DNA from: Streptomyces sp. CB02400
GTDB lineage: Bacteria > Actinomycetota > Actinomycetes > Streptomycetales > Streptomycetaceae
NCBI RefSeq assembly: GCF_001905725.1
Contig: NZ_LIWB01000016.1
Span: 1 to 64,000, forward strand
Direction of reading: 5' to 3'
Length of the DNA stretch: 64,000 nt
The notes below the pieces were generated by a model that was given only the letters and a program-made list of their open reading frames with translations, was not told the DNA's origin and did not search any database. The position numbers and the translations under genes are program-made. This document shows, piece by piece, positions 1 to 8,537 of the stretch (the first letter of the stretch is position 1; every line of letters starts with the position of its first letter).

Positions 1-318
1 CTTGAATTCGCCAACAGCGTCGCGGGTTCCGTCCGGCGGGGCGCTCGTGCGTCGGCCGGCCGCCTGGTGGTCGCATCCCTACGACCACCGCGGAGCGGTA
101 CCCGGAGCCGGAGCGGTGCCTCCTGGAGGCACACCCGTGGGACGACCCCGAAGTGACCGGCGTGCCGATCGCGCACGGCGCGGACCGGTGCCGGTCGGGT
201 GCCGGACCCCGACGCGTCCGCCCGATGAGGTCCGCTCACCGCATGCCTCCCTCCCGAGGCTGGTTGCATCACTTCTATGATCGACCGGTCGCAGAACGAC
301 CAACGGGTGGAGGGCACG
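1..318. other. Left edge, no supportable gene; two palindromes
   Basis: No convincing coding region was found in any frame. Two perfect inverted repeats are present: 8-bp arms at 66-73 and 82-89 with an 8-nt loop, and an odd palindrome at 116-132 with 8-bp arms. They could terminate a gene outside the window or act as an operator for the MOSC gene that follows. Neither is followed by a T-run. Confidence 0.4.
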
Positions 319-864
319 ATGTCCGGTCGGATCACCGCAGTGAGCCGCAACGAGGCGTACTCGTTCAGCAAGCCCAACCACGCTTCCATCACGCTGCTCG
401 CGGGGCTCGGCGTGGAAGGAGACGTTCACGCGGGCGAGACGATCCGCCACCAGTTCCGCATGACCTACGAGCCGGACCTGCCCAACCTGCGCCAGGTCCA
501 CCTGATGCACGAGGAACTCTTCGACGAACTCGCGCTCAAGGGCTTCGAGGTCTCCGCGGGCCGGCTCGGCGAGAACATCACCACGCGCGGGGTGGACCTG
601 TTGGGCCTGCCCACCGGCGCTCTGCTCCATCTCGGGGAGCAGGCGGTGATCGAGGTGACGGGACTGCGCAACCCGTGCGCGAAGATCAACGACTTCCGCA
701 AGGGACTGCTCGGTGAGGTCTTCGCCCTGGACCCGGTGTCGGGCGAGTTCGTCTTCAAGTGCGGCGTCATGGCCGTGGTCCGCCGGGGAGGGACCGTCCG
801 CCCCGACGATTCCGTCCGGGTCGAGCTCCCGCCCCTCCCCCACCGCCCGCTGGAACGGGTCTAG
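319..864 (+). CDS. MOSC domain-containing protein
   Basis: The 181-residue protein has the features of a stand-alone MOSC domain: GDVHAG near residue 35, GRLGENITT near 81, and the conserved cysteine C120 in RNPCAKIN. MOSC proteins are related to the C-terminal sulfur-carrier domain of molybdenum cofactor sulfurase and are thought to handle sulfur or molybdopterin-type cofactors in the cytoplasm. I chose the ATG at 319 because GGAGGG lies just upstream; an in-frame ATG at 277 has no such site. The gene is monocistronic and its neighbour at 921 is convergent, so nothing links it to the biosynthetic genes. Confidence 0.88.
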   Translation: MSGRITAVSRNEAYSFSKPNHASITLLAGLGVEGDVHAGETIRHQFRMTYEPDLPNLRQVHLMHEELFDELALKGFEVSAGRLGENITTRGVDLLGLPTGALLHLGEQAVIEVTGLRNPCAKINDFRKGLLGEVFALDPVSGEFVFKCGVMAVVRRGGTVRPDDSVRVELPPLPHRPLERV

Positions 865-920
865 GTTTTTGTTCCGTGGTCATCCTCATCTGGAGCCGAC
901 GCTGACCACAAAGCCAGGAC

Positions 921-1511
921 CTAACGGTGAACAACAGGACTTGGTGGAACGGACGGCCCCCAGCCCGGCGGCAAGAGTGCCCAGGAACCGTGGTCCAGCC
1001 ACTCCCCGAACTGAACGGGCTGGGCGCCGCCGACGTGGTCCGAGGACAGCGGGACGATCCGGTCACAGGTAGCCCGTCCGTCCCACCAGACCGTGCCGGC
1101 CAGAGAGCCGGTCAGGGCCAACAAGGTGGAGAAGCCGCAGCCGTGCTCCTGGATGACGACCGCACCGGCCGTCTTCAGGTCCTCGAACCTGTCGGCCTCG
1201 TCGTCCCAGGCAGAGCGAGCCTCCCGGTACGCGGCGTCGTCCTCGAACGCCTCAGCCTGTGGTTCACGCGCCATCAGTTCGTCGTCGGCCTCGGCGTAGG
1301 AGTCGGGATGCGGAAAGGGAGTGACCAGCAGCTCGCGCCGCCCCTCATCGTTCCCGGCCCACCACCAACCACGTCCGGTCCGCTCGAGCCGGAAGAGCGC
1401 CCCGCCTGCACTCACCTCGCGCAGATACGCTCGGTATTCCTCCGGAAAGGACACTCCGAGTTCCCGTTCGGCCTCGGCGATCTCGGCTTTGGTGAGGGGC
1501 GACTCCGTCAT
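921..1511 (-). CDS. SMI1/KNR4 (SUKH) family protein
   Basis: The protein has 196 residues. The N-terminal half carries the SMI1/KNR4 pattern: LTKAEIAEAERELGVSFPEEYRAYL at residues 5-29 style spacing, then a GGALFRLER strand and a GRGWWWAG turn. In bacteria this fold is frequent among immunity proteins against polymorphic toxins, but many copies are orphan and of unknown role. No toxin gene is adjacent, so an immunity role is not supported here. The gene is convergent with the MOSC gene and appears monocistronic. Confidence 0.78.
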   Translation of the reverse strand: MTESPLTKAEIAEAERELGVSFPEEYRAYLREVSAGGALFRLERTGRGWWWAGNDEGRRELLVTPFPHPDSYAEADDELMAREPQAEAFEDDAAYREARSAWDDEADRFEDLKTAGAVVIQEHGCGFSTLLALTGSLAGTVWWDGRATCDRIVPLSSDHVGGAQPVQFGEWLDHGSWALLPPGWGPSVPPSPVVHR

Positions 1512-1681
1512 GGGGCGAGCCTAATAGTGCTTCGTCAGGTTCCGGATCCGCTGGTCGGCAGGGGGCGGCCGCAGGTGGTGCAGATGCCGGTCCAGCACCT
1601 CGGCAGGTCCTCGGCCACGACCCGGCCGCGAACGCGGACCTGCTGGCGAAGGCGACCGGCTGCGCGTGACCCCGGTACGAC

Positions 1682-1721
1682 GATGGGCCCGGCCTCCAGG
1701 GGGAGGGAGGCCGGGCCCATC
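1682..1721. terminator. Perfect 16-bp hairpin
   Basis: Arms 1682-1697 and 1706-1721 are exactly complementary with an 8-nt loop. It lacks a T-run, as is usual for Streptomyces terminators. It lies between the SMI1/KNR4 gene and the AraC gene, beyond the 3' end of the latter, which is read leftward. Confidence 0.6.
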
Positions 1722-1747
1722 TGCGCGGTGGTTCGGTCCCGGGGGTG

Positions 1748-1888
1748 CTGTCGGCGAATCCCCCAGGGACTGCCAGGGCATGCCGCGAGGGCAGAGATGG
1801 GGGCGAATCTCCAGGCAGAACAGCCGTGAGTGGTGTGTTGTCTGGAGATCCGCTCCCATCAGTGTCCGGTGGTGGGATTCGCCGACAG
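1748..1888. repeat. Nested palindromic element, copy 1
   Basis: The outer inverted repeat is perfect over 15 bp (1748-1762 and 1874-1888). Inside it lies a 27-bp imperfect hairpin (1796-1822 and 1834-1860). The inner hairpin resembles the palindrome at 21494-21559, and 17 bp spanning the outer left arm (1744-1760) recur exactly at 26348-26364. This marks a dispersed element rather than a simple terminator. No coding potential was seen inside it. Confidence 0.65.
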
Positions 1889-1937
1889 AATTCCGGGGGA
1901 GGGCGGGCCGCGCGGCCCGCTCCCCTTTCCGTGTGCG

Positions 1938-2708
1938 TCAGCCGGCCGCCTGCTCCAGCGCGTTGGCCCGCAGGTCGAGCAGGGCCATCAGCACGGGCGG
2001 GTCCAGTTCCCCGACCGGGCGCAGCGTGATCTCGGCGGGCAGCAGCAGGGTGTCCGCGTGCACGGTGACCGGCCCGTAGCAGCCGACGGAGACGGTGTCC
2101 TCGTCCCCGATGCCGGAGGGAAGGTCCTCGCTGCCGTACGGGACGGAGTGCACGAGCACGTACCAGGTGCCCGCGGGTATGTCGCGCAGCTCGAAGCCGC
2201 CGGGGCCGTCCAGGACGGTGCAGCGCACCGGCTGACCCTGGGGGACCGGGGTGGGGAAGAGGCCGACGAAGCAGTGGCCGGGGGAGCGGCTCTCGGGCAG
2301 GGAGACCTGCCCGCGCAGGGTGGTGCGCGGGCCGTCGCCCTCGGGGCCCGCGTCGGAGTCGATGGCCGAGGTGAATCCGCCGAGCTCCCTGAATACGCTC
2401 GGAGAAACACCCACACACGCCTTGAAGCGAGAACTGAACGTACCCACGCTGCTGTATCCGACCTGACTGCTGATGTCGGCCACGCTGAATGTGGTGTCGA
2501 GCAGGAGGCGTTTCGCCTCCTGCAGCCGGAGCGCGGAGAGGAAACGCCCCGGGGAGGTCCCCGTCACATCCCGGAACACCCGGGTGAAGTGGAACTTGCT
2601 GAACATCGCGGTGCGCGCCATGTCGTCGATGGTGAGATCCTGGCCCAGATTGGCCTGCATATCGACGATCACCCTGTGGACTGCACGCTCGATCGTGGTG
2701 GAGGTCAC
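1938..2708 (-). CDS. AraC/XylS-family transcriptional regulator
   Basis: The protein has 256 residues. An N-terminal AraC double helix-turn-helix (residues about 8-106) includes the second-motif signature VGYSSVGTFSSRFK; the C-terminal 140 residues are a predicted sensory or oligomerisation part with no recognised motif. Having the DNA-binding domain at the N-terminus is less common than the usual C-terminal arrangement. The start is GTG at 2708 with AGGGAG upstream. It lies just downstream of the StrR-like regulator on the same strand, 40 bp apart, so the two may be co-transcribed. An AraC-type plus StrR-type pair is also known from the C-1027 cluster (SgcR2, SgcR1). A role as cluster regulator is inferred. 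Confidence 0.87.
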   Translation of the reverse strand: MTSTTIERAVHRVIVDMQANLGQDLTIDDMARTAMFSKFHFTRVFRDVTGTSPGRFLSALRLQEAKRLLLDTTFSVADISSQVGYSSVGTFSSRFKACVGVSPSVFRELGGFTSAIDSDAGPEGDGPRTTLRGQVSLPESRSPGHCFVGLFPTPVPQGQPVRCTVLDGPGGFELRDIPAGTWYVLVHSVPYGSEDLPSGIGDEDTVSVGCYGPVTVHADTLLLPAEITLRPVGELDPPVLMALLDLRANALEQAAG

Positions 2709-2748
2709 CGTTTCTCCCTGGTGGTCGAGAATGGCGATACCGCGCCTG

Positions 2749-3834
2749 TCAGTTCCGGGACGTCGGCGCGGGCCGGACGGGGCCGGCCGGCCCCATGTCG
2801 GTCAGCCGGCGGCTGGTCAGGTCCTCGGCGAACCTGCGCCAGGTGTGCGAACACTGCAGAGCCAGTTCGGCCACGGTGGCCGTGCAGTGCGGGGGGACGG
2901 CGCCCGCCTGCTGCCGCCATGCCTCGTCCACCACGAAGTGGGTGTGCAGCCAGCGCAGGAAGTGGCGGCCGGACTCGGACTGGCGCAGCGACGGGTCGGC
3001 GGCGAGGTTGCGCAGTGTCTCCAGTGGTGTGCGGCTGCGTCCGCCGGTGGCCGGCCGGCCTGCCGCCGGGCGGCCGGGCGCGGCCGGTGCGGGCTCCCGG
3101 TCCGCGGGGGCGTCCGGGGCGTCCGGGGCGGAGCCGGCGTCCGCCGGCCGGTCCTCCGGCGCCTTGCCGCGCCGTCGGCTCGGCACCGGGGTCTCCCCGC
3201 GCTGGAGACGTCTGCGCACGTCGTGGGCGGTGCCCAGGGACAGGCCGGACTGCTGGGCGACGGCCCGCAGCGGCAGGTCCGGCCGGCTGGTCATGAGTTC
3301 CGCGGCCCGCAGTCGCTCGAGCGTGCGGTCCAGCGGGTGGTCCCGGCCGTCGCTGCCCGTCCGCGTGTTCGACTGTGGAGAGTCCACGGTTGAACTGCGC
3401 CGTACGGCCGCGACCGTCTTGGGGTCCAGGCCGGCGCAGGTGGCGACGGTCCGGTCGGAGAGGTCCGGGTGGGAGCGCAGGATGCGCTCGGCGGCGGCCT
3501 TGCGGTCCGCCGTCGACAGCGGCAGCCCGTGGGCGATGTTCGCGGACACCGAACGCAGGAAGGCGTCCTTCTCGGGTCCGTCGAAGTAGTGCACCTCGAC
3601 GGTGTCCTGCCCCTTCAGGGCGGCGGCGGCCACCCGGTGCGAACCGTCGACGATCCGCATCGTCGGCCGGTGGACCAGTATCGGCGGCAGCGACGCCAGG
3701 ACGTCGGCGAGGCGCTGCACATGCATGGGGTCGACCCCGTTCAGCCGGGGGGAGTCGGCCGGCCGCAACACCGCGATACGGACCCGCTGGGTGAAGTTCG
3801 TCGGCAGTTCCAGAGCCTTGTCCGTGCTTTCCAA
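2749..3834 (-). CDS. StrR-like ParB-domain pathway regulator
   Basis: The N-terminal region (about residues 15-100) has the ParB-like fold signature, with LPPILVHRP and IVDGSHRVAAA, followed by HGLPLSTADRKAAAERIL and a helix-turn-helix near DRTVATCAGLDPKTV. A second possible HTH sits around AVAQQSGLSLGTAHD, before a Pro/Ala-rich linker and a C-terminal tail. This order is that of StrR/NovG-type pathway-specific activators of antibiotic clusters. The TTG at 3834 has AGGGGGG 8 nt upstream; GTG 3843 and ATG 3882 are in frame but have poorer sites, so the N-terminus is uncertain. It is divergent from the operon starting at 4116 and is the best candidate for the cluster activator. Confidence 0.85.
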   Translation of the reverse strand: MESTDKALELPTNFTQRVRIAVLRPADSPRLNGVDPMHVQRLADVLASLPPILVHRPTMRIVDGSHRVAAAALKGQDTVEVHYFDGPEKDAFLRSVSANIAHGLPLSTADRKAAAERILRSHPDLSDRTVATCAGLDPKTVAAVRRSSTVDSPQSNTRTGSDGRDHPLDRTLERLRAAELMTSRPDLPLRAVAQQSGLSLGTAHDVRRRLQRGETPVPSRRRGKAPEDRPADAGSAPDAPDAPADREPAPAAPGRPAAGRPATGGRSRTPLETLRNLAADPSLRQSESGRHFLRWLHTHFVVDEAWRQQAGAVPPHCTATVAELALQCSHTWRRFAEDLTSRRLTDMGPAGPVRPAPTSRN

Positions 3835-4115
3835 CCTTGACACCCCCCTGGACCGGTACGAATTGTTCCGGCTCCTCTTCATTCCGGGACGGTGGTCCCG
3901 TGGCTGACGGAAGAGGAATACGTCGGCAAGAACGTTAAGCGATCGAACGGCCTTTTGGCCGGGTCGGCGGGGGCGATGCTTCGACTCCGCCTAGTTCATT
4001 CATGCAACTCACCGTTCGCTGAACGCCGCCGGTGTCAGTTGTTTGAAAAGACTTGGCAGCTCTACGTTCTTTTCACACCCCAGGCGAATCCCACCAACGA
4101 GACCGGGAGGACGAG
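3835..4115. promoter_or_regulatory. Divergent promoter region, regulator/GMC operon
   Basis: About 280 bp separate the StrR-like gene from the GMC operon. The part at 3905-4080 is relatively AT-rich for this genome. An inverted repeat (cgggac/gtcccg) lies at 3885-3900, and GACTTGGC, the core of a motif shared with other operon heads, is at 4050-4057. Both strands should carry promoters; I cannot place -10 and -35 boxes with confidence. Confidence 0.5.
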
Positions 4116-4703
4116 TTGCAGACATCGGCAAGAATTCCCGAGCGCAGGGTCGAAATCGGGGACGAGGCGACTCTCACCCTCGAGGCCTATGCGGACACCA
4201 TCGTTCCCGGCGAGAAGCGCGGGCCCGACGACCGGGCGATAGCCGGCGCCGGCACCGGCGGAGGAGCGGTCGCCGCCGGCGCCCTGGACCTCCTGCGCTG
4301 GGACGCGACCGGCGTCGCCGACGGCCTGGAGGACCTGGCCGGCCTCGTCAACGGCCACGCCAGGACCCACGCCGCCGAGGCCGGCCTGGAGCTGGACGAC
4401 AGGGTGCCGCCCTTCGTGGCCCTCGACTACGAGGACCGGGTGCGGCTGATCCAGACCCTGACCACCCCGGGCCATCCGGAGAAGGACTTCTGGGTCCTGC
4501 TCTCCCTGTTCTGCAACATGGCCTTCGACTCCGCCGCCCACCTGCACACCGCGCAGGCCGTACAGGAGGGCCACCCCGGCCTCACGGCGATGGGCATCAC
4601 CGCCCCCGACGCCGACGGTCTGTGGCGGTTCGCGGACTTCGGCTACGGCCGCAAGCTGGCCGACCTCCACCCCGACACCACTGCGACCGGGAGCCCGGCA
4701 TGA
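4116..4703 (+). CDS. Small partner of GMC oxidoreductase (gluconate 2-dehydrogenase subunit 3-like)
   Basis: The protein has 195 residues. After the opening (TLTLEAYADTIVPGEKRGPDD) it carries a Gly-rich stretch and an alpha-helical domain containing DYEDRVRLIQTL and FWVLLSLFCNMAFDSA. It resembles the small subunits that accompany GMC-type flavin dehydrogenases, perhaps the family called DUF5987, though I cannot confirm the family name. The TTG at 4116 is chosen because GGGAGG lies 5 nt upstream; the in-frame ATG at 4053 has none. Its stop overlaps the start of the GMC gene (ATGA), so the two products are probably made in equal amounts and form a complex. Confidence 0.7.
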   Translation: MQTSARIPERRVEIGDEATLTLEAYADTIVPGEKRGPDDRAIAGAGTGGGAVAAGALDLLRWDATGVADGLEDLAGLVNGHARTHAAEAGLELDDRVPPFVALDYEDRVRLIQTLTTPGHPEKDFWVLLSLFCNMAFDSAAHLHTAQAVQEGHPGLTAMGITAPDADGLWRFADFGYGRKLADLHPDTTATGSPA

Positions 4704-6373
4704 GCAACGCGATCGAGAAGACCGACGTCCTGGTCATCGGCAGCGGCTTCGGCGGCGCCATCACCGCCTACCACCTCGCCGCCGGCGGTGCGAAGGTCAC
4801 CGTCCTGGAGCGCGGCCCATGGCTGCGCAGCACGGACTTCGAGCACGACTACAAGCTGGGGTCCTCCTACACACGGGCCTTCGACTTCGTCGTCGGCGAC
4901 GGGATGAGCGTGCTGGGCGGCAACTGCGTCGGCGGCGGCAGCGTCGTCTACTTCGCGGCCATGCCGCGCGCCCCGCGCTTCGTCTTCGACCGCCAGGGCA
5001 GCATCGGCCGCCGGATGTGGCCCGCCGCCCTCAGCCGCGACACCCTCGACCCCTGGTACGACCGGATCGAGGAATCCCTCTCGGTGAGCAAGCAGGAATG
5101 GAGCGACGTCAGTTACGCCGGCGGGCTGTGGGCCGCGGCCTGCAACCACGCCGGACGCACCGCCAACCCGCTCGCCGTCGCCATCGACAACTCCAAGTGC
5201 GCCAACTGCAACTTCATGATGGCCGGCTGCCGCTTCGAGGCGAAGCAGTCGCTCACCGTCAACTACCTGCCGGCCGCGATCGCCCACGGGGCCGAGATAC
5301 GGCCCCTGCACGAGGTGCAGCACCTGACCCGGACCGCGGAGGGGGACTACCGGATCCACTACAACGTCATCGACGACCAGGACTACCGGGTGCACCACGA
5401 GTCCGGCGTCATCGAGGCCAAGATCGTCGTGATGGCGGCCGGCGCCGCGGCCACCCCCGTCATCCTGCAGCGCAGCGAGGCCCACCTCGGTTCGATGCCG
5501 CACGCGGTCGGCCGCTACTTCTCCGGCAACGGGGAGCGGCTCAACACGGCCATCCTCAACGAGGACAAGGTCGCCGAACTCCTCGGCCTGTCCCGCGGCG
5601 ACGGCGCGCTGCCCTACGGCGCCAACGCGATCGGCAGAGGGCCGACCGTGGCCAGCTGGGACAAGCTGGACGGCTCACTGCCCGAGTACTCCCGCTACTC
5701 GCTGGAGCAGCTCTACTTCCCGCCGGGCCTCGGCACCATCCTCGCCCAGGTGCCCGACGCCACCGGGCCGACCTGGTTCGGCAGGGAGAAGAAGGAGATC
5801 CTCAAGAACTGGAAGTCCTGGCTGACGATCTTCTCGATGATCGAGGACGACAACGAGGGCGTCTTCGGCCCGCCGCCGGAGACCGGCAACGCCCTGCGCA
5901 TCTCCCAGCAGATGCTCGGCCGCGGCAACCTCTCCTACCGGCCCACGAAGAACACCTGGCACGGCTGGAACCAGTCCGACGCGGAAGTGAAGGAGATCCT
6001 GGAGAAGGACGGCCTCGCCAAGGTGATGCCGTGGACCAACGACCTGGTCGGCGCCTACACCGTGCACCCCCTCGCCTCCTGCCGGATGGGCGACGACCCC
6101 CGCACCTCGGCCCTGGACGACACCAACGAACTGCGCGGCCACTCCGGTGTCTTCGTCACCGACGGGTCCGCGATCCCCGGGGCGCTCACCGTCAACCCGG
6201 CGATGACCATCGCCGCCGTCGCCGAACGCGCGGTCCCGCACATCGTGGCGGAGGCCCAGCGCAGGGGAGTGGCCGTGAGCTACGGAGCCCCGGCGCCCAC
6301 CGGCTACAAGAGCGGCCGGAACGCGGTCCTGCCGCTGCTGCGCAACAAGCCCAGGCAGCCGGCCGGAGTGTGA
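4700..6373 (+). CDS. GMC-family FAD oxidoreductase
   Basis: The protein has 557 residues. The dinucleotide-binding motif VIGSGFGGAITAYHLA is near residue 10, GGNCVGGGSVVYF near 75, and the C-terminal GMC signature has H456 in HPLASCRMG and N499 in TVNPAMTI, the usual catalytic pair. It likely oxidises an alcohol or an alpha-carbon of a pathway intermediate with FAD. A cysteine cluster C-x2-C-x6-C near residue 170 (KCANCNFMMAGC) is seen only in some members. The gene is translationally coupled to the preceding small protein. The long open frame extends upstream to 4043, but that portion overlaps the partner gene and is not used. Confidence 0.9.
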   Translation: MSNAIEKTDVLVIGSGFGGAITAYHLAAGGAKVTVLERGPWLRSTDFEHDYKLGSSYTRAFDFVVGDGMSVLGGNCVGGGSVVYFAAMPRAPRFVFDRQGSIGRRMWPAALSRDTLDPWYDRIEESLSVSKQEWSDVSYAGGLWAAACNHAGRTANPLAVAIDNSKCANCNFMMAGCRFEAKQSLTVNYLPAAIAHGAEIRPLHEVQHLTRTAEGDYRIHYNVIDDQDYRVHHESGVIEAKIVVMAAGAAATPVILQRSEAHLGSMPHAVGRYFSGNGERLNTAILNEDKVAELLGLSRGDGALPYGANAIGRGPTVASWDKLDGSLPEYSRYSLEQLYFPPGLGTILAQVPDATGPTWFGREKKEILKNWKSWLTIFSMIEDDNEGVFGPPPETGNALRISQQMLGRGNLSYRPTKNTWHGWNQSDAEVKEILEKDGLAKVMPWTNDLVGAYTVHPLASCRMGDDPRTSALDDTNELRGHSGVFVTDGSAIPGALTVNPAMTIAAVAERAVPHIVAEAQRRGVAVSYGAPAPTGYKSGRNAVLPLLRNKPRQPAGV

Positions 6374-6481
6374 CCCGCACCGGCGGACGCGCTTCCCGCC
6401 GGCCGGTCAGTTGCTTCACAGGACTTTCTCTTCCCCGGTGGGTTGCTTCACGCAACCGGCCCGCGATCCCAGGAGACAGCG

Positions 6482-7540
6482 GTGCGACCACTCGTGAGAA
6501 CCATGCTGAAAGGCTCCCTCAAGCAGATCCGGCACGTCACCGCGGTCCCGCGGCACGAGGCGAAGGGCCTGGTGGCCGACGTCTACGACCGGGCCGGCCG
6601 GGAGTTCGGCATCCTCGCGCCGCCGCTGGCGCTGCACTCCCCGGCGCCCGAGGCGCTCGCCGCCTGCTGGGTCCTGCTGCGCGAGACCCTCCTCGTCGAC
6701 GGCCGGGCCGGCCGGGCCGCCAAGGAGGCCGTCGCCACCGGAGTGTCACAGGCCAACGAGTGCGCGTACTGCGTCGACGTCCACCGCGCCAAACTGCAGA
6801 CCCTGACCGGGCCGGACACCGCGCCCCTGACGGCCGTCACCGACTGGGCCCGCCGCCTCACCACCGCCGGCGGCCCGCCGCGGCCCGCGCCCTTCCCCGC
6901 CGAGCACGCCCCCGAACTGCTGGCCACCGCCGTCACCTTCCACTACCTCAACCGGATGGTCCGGCTGTTCCTCCCCGACTCGCCCGTGCCCGACGCGGCC
7001 CCCAGGGCCGGACGCGGACCGGCCCTGCGGATCGTCGCACGGGCCATGCGCCCGGACACCGGCACCACGGTCACCGCCGGAGCCTCCCTCGGCCTGCTCC
7101 CCGCGGCACCGCTGCCCGCCGCGCTCGCCTGGGCCCGGCCCGAGCCGGCCGTCGCCGGGGCCCTGGCCCGCGCCGTCGCCTGCGTCGACGCGTCCGCCGA
7201 ACACTGGGTCCCCGAGCCCGTACGCGAACTGCTGCACGCCGAACTCGCCGTCAGCGACGGCACACCGCCCGGCCCGAGCCGCGCCTGGCTCGACCCCCTC
7301 ACCGACCGGCTCGCCCCCGACCAGCGGCCCGCCGCACGGCTGTCCCTGCTCCTCGCGCTCGCCCCCTACCAGATCACCGACGCGGACGTGACCGCGTTCC
7401 GGGCCGGCCGGCCCGGCGACCGCGAGCTCGTCGAGCTCGCCGCCTGGGCGTCCCTGACCGCCGCCGTCCGCGCCGGAAGCCGTTTCGCCGCGCCCCTGCC
7501 CGACGCCCGCCCCACCCGCCCCGCACCCGCCGGTGGCTGA
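6482..7540 (+). CDS. AhpD/carboxymuconolactone decarboxylase-like protein
   Basis: The protein has 352 residues. The first third contains the AhpD-type redox motif C94-x2-C97 followed by H101 (ECAYCVDVH). Members use this centre as a peroxidase or thiol redox site, and some act as decarboxylases. The C-terminal two thirds are Ala/Pro-rich and diverged, possibly a second degenerate copy of the fold. The GTG at 6482 has AGGAG six bases upstream; an ATG 13 codons earlier lacks one. Its place behind the GMC gene suggests protection from, or partnership with, an oxidase that makes peroxide. This role is inferred. Confidence 0.8.
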   Translation: MRPLVRTMLKGSLKQIRHVTAVPRHEAKGLVADVYDRAGREFGILAPPLALHSPAPEALAACWVLLRETLLVDGRAGRAAKEAVATGVSQANECAYCVDVHRAKLQTLTGPDTAPLTAVTDWARRLTTAGGPPRPAPFPAEHAPELLATAVTFHYLNRMVRLFLPDSPVPDAAPRAGRGPALRIVARAMRPDTGTTVTAGASLGLLPAAPLPAALAWARPEPAVAGALARAVACVDASAEHWVPEPVRELLHAELAVSDGTPPGPSRAWLDPLTDRLAPDQRPAARLSLLLALAPYQITDADVTAFRAGRPGDRELVELAAWASLTAAVRAGSRFAAPLPDARPTRPAPAGG

Positions 7541-7609
7541 CCGGCACACGCACACCACGAGGACATCCCCTGCATCCCCCGCACGAACCGACCCCGAAGG
7601 AGCCCGACC

Positions 7610-8419
7610 ATGAGCAGCCTCAACGACGTCCTGAAGGACCTGGCGACCGACATCGAGGAGACCGCCCGCCTCGTCGAAGACCTCGACGAAGCAGCCTGGA
7701 ACACACCGACGCCCGCACCCGGCTGGCGCATCGCCGACCAGATCGCCCACCTGACCTTCATCTTCCACCTGGCCGGCACCGCCGCCTCCGACCCCGAGGC
7801 CTTCGCCCGGATCGCCGCCGGCGCCTCCCACGACTTCGACGGGGCCGTGGACGCCGCGCTGCGCCAGTTCAACCAGTTCCCGCCGGACCAACTGCTGGCC
7901 CGCTTCCGCGCGTCGGGCCGGGCCTCCGTCGACGCGCTGGCCGCCGTCCCGGAGGGCGAGGTGGTGCCCTGGCTGGTCAACCCGCTGCCGCCCGCCGTGC
8001 TCGCCTCCGCGGGAATCATGGAGGTCTTCGGCCACGGGCAGGACATCGCGGACGCGCTCGGCGTGCGCCGCGAACCGACCGGACGCCTGCTCCACCTGGT
8101 CTTCTTCGCCTTCCTCACCCGTGACTTCGGCTACCTCTCCCGCGGCCTGACCCCGCCCGCCGAGCCGTTCCGCATCGAGGTGACCTCACCCACCGGCGAA
8201 CTGTGGGCCTTCGGCCCCGAGGACGCCACCGACCGGATCACCGGCCCGGCCGAGGACTTCTGCCTCCTGGTCACCCGCCGCCGCCACCGCGCCGACCTGG
8301 CCCTCGAGGCCGAGGGCGCGGAGGCCGAACGCTGGCTCGACATAGCCCAGGCATACCGTGGCCCGTCCGGAGAGGGCCGCAGGCCGGGTCAGTTCGCCGA
8401 CCGGGGAGACGAACACTGA
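7610..8419 (+). CDS. TIGR03084-like DinB/mycothiol-isomerase-fold protein
   Basis: The 269-residue protein opens with a DinB-like four-helix domain (LATDIEETARLVEDL, then TPAPGWRIADQIAHLT with a metal-ligand-type histidine), and later has VFGHGQDIADALG. These match the TIGR03084 family, related to mycothiol-dependent maleylpyruvate isomerases. That fold binds a divalent metal and often mediates thiol-dependent isomerisation or transfer. A specific reaction cannot be assigned. It has a clear AAGGAG site before the ATG and is part of the GMC operon. Confidence 0.8.
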   Translation: MSSLNDVLKDLATDIEETARLVEDLDEAAWNTPTPAPGWRIADQIAHLTFIFHLAGTAASDPEAFARIAAGASHDFDGAVDAALRQFNQFPPDQLLARFRASGRASVDALAAVPEGEVVPWLVNPLPPAVLASAGIMEVFGHGQDIADALGVRREPTGRLLHLVFFAFLTRDFGYLSRGLTPPAEPFRIEVTSPTGELWAFGPEDATDRITGPAEDFCLLVTRRRHRADLALEAEGAEAERWLDIAQAYRGPSGEGRRPGQFADRGDEH

Positions 8420-8537
8420 ACCGCCCCGCGGGCCCCGGTCGCCCGGTGGCCGAGGCGGGCACCGTCCGCCCGGCCGCCCCCGCACCCCGAGTCCGCTCCC
8501 CACCAGCCGCCCCGCCCGCACCCGACCAGGAGCCGCC

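Larger units (their letters stand above)
1512..1937. other. Repeat-rich intergenic region
   Basis: No intact gene is supported. The region holds a perfect hairpin (1682-1721) and a nested palindromic element (1748-1888), both listed separately. Between 1520 and 1670 the minus strand has open frames with protein-like composition, one with a CxxC pair, which could be decayed remnants; none has a start with a ribosome binding site. Confidence 0.5.

Noticed and set aside
79..843. A 254-codon minus-strand frame opposite the MOSC gene
   Set aside because: Shadow composition; the plus-strand MOSC gene has a ribosome site and conserved motifs.
4819..8124. A 1101-codon open frame across the GMC, AhpD-like and TIGR03084-like genes
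   Set aside because: Its translation is Arg/Pro/Ala-rich and low in normal composition, typical of an antiphase frame in high-GC DNA, and three well-supported genes cover the stretch.
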